Shown here piece by piece: positions 60,304 to 64,000 of a stretch of DNA of 64,000 nt (the stretch's first letter is position 1; every line of letters begins with the position of its first letter). Origin of the DNA: JANNYA01 sp031422315 (GTDB lineage Bacteria > Pseudomonadota > Gammaproteobacteria > Xanthomonadales > SZUA-5); assembly GCA_031422315.1 (NCBI GenBank), contig JANOQN010000073.1, positions 1-64,000 of the forward strand, given 5' to 3'. The notes below the pieces were generated by a model. That model made no database searches and had not been told where the DNA came from. It saw only the letters and a list, made by a program, of their open reading frames with translations. The position numbers and the translations under genes were made by a program.

Positions 60304-62454
60304 ATGAAGCGCGCGTGTGTATTCATTGTCGCTTGTTTGCTGACATCAGCGCTTTTCGCGCGGGGAATCGAGCGGCACCCGCTGGAAATCAAGGCGATCA
60401 ATGACCCGAAAACGGTGCTAGCGGAATTGCCGGCGGCAATGAGCGTAGCGGCGCGCTATCGGGATCAAAAAACCATGGCGATGCTCGAACTTGCGCGTGC
60501 GAATGCCTGCCGAGTGTTGGCGGATTGGGCCTGTCAGCAGCAAGCCGGAATGTCCGCCGAACTTGCCGCAGAGCGCGCTGGCGATGTTTATTTAATCGTG
60601 CGTGCAAAGATTGCGCATAGCAGAGCGAGCAGCGCATTGCAGGATTATTCGCGCGCCGAAAAAACTCTGGCTGAGACGGAACAGCTGTTAAAGGCGAACC
60701 CGAATCCTGATTTGTTGGCCGATGTCATGCTGGCCTACTCCTCTGTCAGCTATCAGCTCGGTCGAATACAGGCCTCACTGGAATATACGAAAAAAGGTGA
60801 GGCGTTATTTAGCCTAGCGACGAATGCAGCGAGTGACGCTGGCATGCGGGTTCGCTTACTTAGAAATCATGCGCGCGCGCAAATTCAATTAGGAAACGGC
60901 TATGCCGCAAAAACCGCGCTCGCGCAGGCACGCGCGCTAATCGGTGCGATTGACGATGTAAAGCTATCTGCGGAAATTCACCTTGAAACTGCCCGCTTAG
61001 CACGCAGCCTCAATGATGTTGCTTTGCAAAATGAGAGCAGCGCAGCGGTGATTGCGCTGGCTACTTCGCTCAAGAATTCCCAGCTTTTCGGGCAAGCCCT
61101 GGAGGTGCGTGGCTTAGCAGAACTAGATCGAGGTGAGCTGGCAGCGGCGCAAGCAACCCTAAAACAATCGTTTGACGATTTAATCAAGCTCAACCTACGA
61201 CGCGATGCACTGCGGGTACTGCGCGAGCTGCTGCCGCTGTCGATTTCGATCAAAGTTGACGCAGCGCAAACCAATCGGTTGACAACCGAGTTAATTGCAC
61301 TACAGAACTTTGTCGATCGAGAAGAAAAAGCGCTGGCGGCGGCTAACTTTGATTCGCGCATGCAATATGCCGAGCAGGAATTCGAAGTCATCCGATTGAG
61401 CGAAAACAATGCGGCGCTGAAAGCTAGGCAGGCGCTGGCAAAGCGAAATCAGTACCTTGCAACAGCAATTGCGGCGTTAAGCGGCATATTGCTGATTATG
61501 ATGATCATTGCCGCCAAAATTCAGTCGCGCGCGCGGCAAAAGTTGGAAACCTCAGAGCGCCGATTGCGCACGGTAGCCGATCATATGCCGGCGGAAATTG
61601 CGCAGCTAGACACCTCACAGCGCTACGTGTTCGCCAATGCTGAGCTGATTGAGCAGCTGCGGCTAGCGCCAAATGAGGTGATCGGCAAGGAGCTTGGCGA
61701 CATTCGAACCCCAGAGGAATACGGCCGCATTGAAAGCTACGTGCGCCAAGTGCTGGCGGGCCACAAAGTACGTTTTGAAGATCACAGCGTGCGCGATGGC
61801 GAAACTAAATTTCTAGAAACCGTATTTGTGCCCGATTTCGATGCGAATAAACTGGTGAAGGGTTTTTTCGTGCTGCGTTTTGACATCACGCGATTAAAGC
61901 TTGCCGAGCAGGAGCTGGCCGTTTTGGCGGCATCGGATAGCTTGACCGGTTTAGCGAATCGCAGAAGTTTTGATGACCGCCTTGAATTAGCGATTGCGCG
62001 CGCCAGCGGGGATCACAGCGCGATAACGATTTTGGCCATCGATATCGATCAATTCAAAGCGATCAACGATAGCTTTGGGCATTTAGTTGGCGATGCGGTC
62101 ATTAAATCTGCAGCCGCAAAAATAAGCAGCTGTGTTCGGCAAAGCGACCTAGTGGCGCGCATTGGCGGCGATGAATTCCTGATCCTGATTGAAAGCGCGC
62201 CCAGCGCTCAAATTGGCGTGCATTTGGCCGAGAAAATTCTAGCAGCGCTGCTTGCACCGGTCTTGATTGACGGCCATATGATCCAAATTAAGATGAGCAT
62301 CGGGGTTGCTTACACGCCGCAGCCAGAGACGCCAGCACACGCCATTGCGCCGGCCGATATGGCGCTTTACGCAGCTAAAAATGCCGGTCGAAATCGCTAC
62401 CGGCTTTACGATCCAGCGCTGAGCGACGCAAAAGTTGTGCCGATTCGCAAATAG
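60304..62454 (+). CDS. Diguanylate cyclase with periplasmic helical sensor and PAS domain
   Basis: 716 residues. Signal-like start (ACVFIVACLLTSALFARG), a TPR-like periplasmic region (about 30-370), one membrane span (Y-L-A-T-A-I-A-A-L-S-G-I-L-L-I-M-M-I, near 385-405), a PAS domain (about 415-535; R-L-R-T-V-A-D-H-M-P) and a GGDEF domain (about 540-705). The active site reads I-G-G-D-E-F, and five residues earlier lies R-Q-S-D, an intact product-inhibition I-site (RxxD). It should make c-di-GMP in response to an envelope signal. Convergent with the histidine kinase gene. Confidence 0.94.
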   Translation: MKRACVFIVACLLTSALFARGIERHPLEIKAINDPKTVLAELPAAMSVAARYRDQKTMAMLELARANACRVLADWACQQQAGMSAELAAERAGDVYLIVRAKIAHSRASSALQDYSRAEKTLAETEQLLKANPNPDLLADVMLAYSSVSYQLGRIQASLEYTKKGEALFSLATNAASDAGMRVRLLRNHARAQIQLGNGYAAKTALAQARALIGAIDDVKLSAEIHLETARLARSLNDVALQNESSAAVIALATSLKNSQLFGQALEVRGLAELDRGELAAAQATLKQSFDDLIKLNLRRDALRVLRELLPLSISIKVDAAQTNRLTTELIALQNFVDREEKALAAANFDSRMQYAEQEFEVIRLSENNAALKARQALAKRNQYLATAIAALSGILLIMMIIAAKIQSRARQKLETSERRLRTVADHMPAEIAQLDTSQRYVFANAELIEQLRLAPNEVIGKELGDIRTPEEYGRIESYVRQVLAGHKVRFEDHSVRDGETKFLETVFVPDFDANKLVKGFFVLRFDITRLKLAEQELAVLAASDSLTGLANRRSFDDRLELAIARASGDHSAITILAIDIDQFKAINDSFGHLVGDAVIKSAAAKISSCVRQSDLVARIGGDEFLILIESAPSAQIGVHLAEKILAALLAPVLIDGHMIQIKMSIGVAYTPQPETPAHAIAPADMALYAAKNAGRNRYRLYDPALSDAKVVPIRK

Positions 62455-62469
62455 CTGGCTTTGTGATTG

Positions 62470-64000
62470 CTAGCTTGCCGCTCGACTCATGGCAGTCACA
62501 TTGAACCCAACAATGACGCCGATCGGTAGGCCATTCGCATCAGCCACGTTGTCGGCAAACACACTGCCGCCGTGCAGCTCAGCAATCAGCCGGACGATAT
62601 AAAGCCCGAGCCCCAAATGTGGCTGCCCGGGTTTGGCATCGCGCATGGAAATCAGCGAATCAAATAGACGATCACGCATTTTATCGGGCAGCGCCTGGCC
62701 CGCGTTGTACACGCTGATGCGTTTGACATCGCCTTCAATGCTGAGCTTGAGCACGATTTTGCTGCCCGCTGTGGCAAAGCTGCGCGCGTTATCGACCAGC
62801 TTGTCGAGCGCTTGGTGAATCAACTCAGGCGCGCCGATCAGCATGGCGGGCTCGTTCGGGCATTCGCAGGCAATCTCCAATCCGGTGGCTAAATCGCGAT
62901 ATGCCGCTGCCGCGCCAAGCAGCACTTCACGCGCATCAAAACGCTCGCTTTCCGCGCCGGCAATCGCGCGCTCCATACGCGTGGCTTCGCTCATGGCGCG
63001 CAGTATCTGGGTTAAGCGCTCGGCCCCGCTGCGCGCGCGCTCGGTGTAGGTTCTAGATGCGGGTGTGAGCGCCTCGTGCTCCAGATTTTCTAGGCTTGAT
63101 CGCACCACTGCCAGCGGCGTGGAAAGCTCGTGCGATAGCTTGCTGGCGAGCGTGCGCAAATACTCATTGTATTCGCCGACTTGATCGAGCAACTTGGCAA
63201 AGCTGCGCGATAGATCACCGACTTCGTCAATGGTGCGGCTGCGCGGAAAATTACCGCGTAGTTTGCCTTCCGGCGTCAAGGCATTTTCAGCGGCGGTTTT
63301 GAGCTTGCGCACTCGATAACTCAGCCAACCGGCATAGCCAAATAGTGCCGATGCCGCAATCAGCATCATCGCCATGCCGCCTAACAATAGCCCGCCCAGC
63401 GCGCGGTTCGTCCAAATCAGCAGCGCATCACTGGTTTTTTCTAGCAACAATACGCCGCTGCCAGGTACATCAGGCATGAGCGGCACAGCGGCGCTTAAGA
63501 TCACCGACGCACGCGTACCCGCCGGGCGCCAATTTGCAACCGCGTTACCGCTTAGTGCTTCGCTGGTCAGCTTGGTTTGCACCTGATAGGCGTCGAACCG
63601 ATAAGGTTCGGAAGGCGCAAATCGGGGTGCCAACAGTGCGCGATATACCCAGGCGCGCAGCCAGCGCTTGACACTGAGTTCGGAATCGCGCTCGGTGCTG
63701 GTCAGTAGAGCGCCCTGCTTGCGCAGCACCATGCCGCTACTGTCTAAAATTCGCAGCCGCATGCCGGGCGGCGCTAGGCCCTGCAGTGCGCTGGTCGTGG
63801 CATCGGTTTGCACAGTCGGCCAAGCTTGAATTTGCAGGTTTGCATCCAGCGTGCCGACGCTCGCTTGCGGTAGATCCGCTCCCGCGATGGGAAAATCTAG
63901 CACCCGAAAACCTAACTGATTCAAGTTAGCGGTGCGTGGAATTTTCAGCTCAGCCATATAGCCGCGCTCACGCACTTGGCAAAAGGCATTCGGCAAGCTA
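62470..64000 (-). CDS. Membrane sensor histidine kinase, N-terminus beyond the window
   Basis: At least 510 residues, open to the right edge; a TTG at 63996 is not convincing as the true start. The first visible part (G-Y-M-A-E-L-K-I-P-R-T...L-G-F-R-V-L-D-F) looks like a beta-sandwich carbohydrate-binding-like region. A membrane span (G-L-L-L-G-G-M-A-M-M-L-I-A-A-S-A-L-F) precedes a HAMP-like linker, HisKA with L-S-H-E-L-S-T-P-L-A, and an ATPase domain (D-K-L-V-D-N-A-R, G-L-G-L-Y-I-V). Phosphorylates a response regulator not seen here; the signal is unknown. Confidence 0.88.
   Translation of the reverse strand, partial: SLPNAFCQVRERGYMAELKIPRTANLNQLGFRVLDFPIAGADLPQASVGTLDANLQIQAWPTVQTDATTSALQGLAPPGMRLRILDSSGMVLRKQGALLTSTERDSELSVKRWLRAWVYRALLAPRFAPSEPYRFDAYQVQTKLTSEALSGNAVANWRPAGTRASVILSAAVPLMPDVPGSGVLLLEKTSDALLIWTNRALGGLLLGGMAMMLIAASALFGYAGWLSYRVRKLKTAAENALTPEGKLRGNFPRSRTIDEVGDLSRSFAKLLDQVGEYNEYLRTLASKLSHELSTPLAVVRSSLENLEHEALTPASRTYTERARSGAERLTQILRAMSEATRMERAIAGAESERFDAREVLLGAAAAYRDLATGLEIACECPNEPAMLIGAPELIHQALDKLVDNARSFATAGSKIVLKLSIEGDVKRISVYNAGQALPDKMRDRLFDSLISMRDAKPGQPHLGLGLYIVRLIAELHGGSVFADNVADANGLPIGVIVGFNVTAMSRAAS

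Overview
The window reads as chromosomal DNA of a gammaproteobacterium, most likely in or near the Lysobacterales/Xanthomonadales. Three things suggest this: the mid-50s G+C (estimated by eye), the set of housekeeping genes, and several secreted proteins ending in a short ..F-x-D-G-F-E tail, which I recall from that group. The taxonomic call is inference. No phage structural genes, insertion sequence, CRISPR array or rRNA is visible.

Layout. 1-202: start of a leftward reg-propeller sensor, cut by the window edge. 0.5-12.3 kb: two copies of a module made of an ECF sigma factor, a membrane Ser/Thr kinase with TPRs, and a secreted beta-helix protein with a DGFE tail. The copies face each other across a degraded stretch. 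12.5-13.7 kb: a Fic protein behind a repeated palindromic operator. 13.7-19.1 kb (minus strand): pyrC-sbtA-sbtB (pyrimidine synthesis with a bicarbonate transporter and its PII-like partner), then rdgC, a YgjP-like peptidase and ruvB. 19.3-20.8 kb: an intact Doc-type toxin-antitoxin pair and a second pair whose toxin has lost its C-terminus. 20.9-27 kb: an AT-rich tubulin-like GTPase gene, then a complete yjfIJKLMC cluster (PspA/ESCRT-III-like protein, DUF proteins and a glutathionylspermidine-synthase-like ATP-grasp ligase). 27-31.6 kb: a frameshifted hypothetical gene, a TPR regulator, a 9-bp repeat array, and class D plus class A beta-lactamase genes. 31.8-44.7 kb: DUF465 protein, enoyl-CoA hydratase, a secreted BNR protein, a DUF885 lipoprotein with a translationally coupled hypothetical, lpxH, cyclophilin, tsaC/sua5, serS and an FAD oxidase. 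44.9-49.5 kb: tRNA-Asn with a strong promoter, then murJ-ribF-uvrC. 49.5-55.1 kb: an ORF12/LpqF-like serine hydrolase, a nested inverted repeat, an MsbA-like ABC exporter, a DUF2459 protein and a fatty acid desaturase. 55.2-60.2 kb: pabB, pabC, mltG, thyA and folA, a folate/thymidylate cluster with the usual MltG neighbour. 60.3-64 kb: a periplasmic-TPR/PAS/GGDEF diguanylate cyclase and a histidine kinase cut by the right edge.

The least explained parts are: the duplicated ECF/kinase/DGFE modules, in which a Thr stands where sigma factors normally carry acidic residues; the DGFE-type motif shared by four otherwise unrelated secreted proteins; the tubulin-like gene beside an ESCRT-III-like and ATP-grasp operon; the operator repeats ahead of the Fic gene and ahead of the beta-lactamases; and a hairpin that holds both the stop codon of one gene and the start codon of the next.
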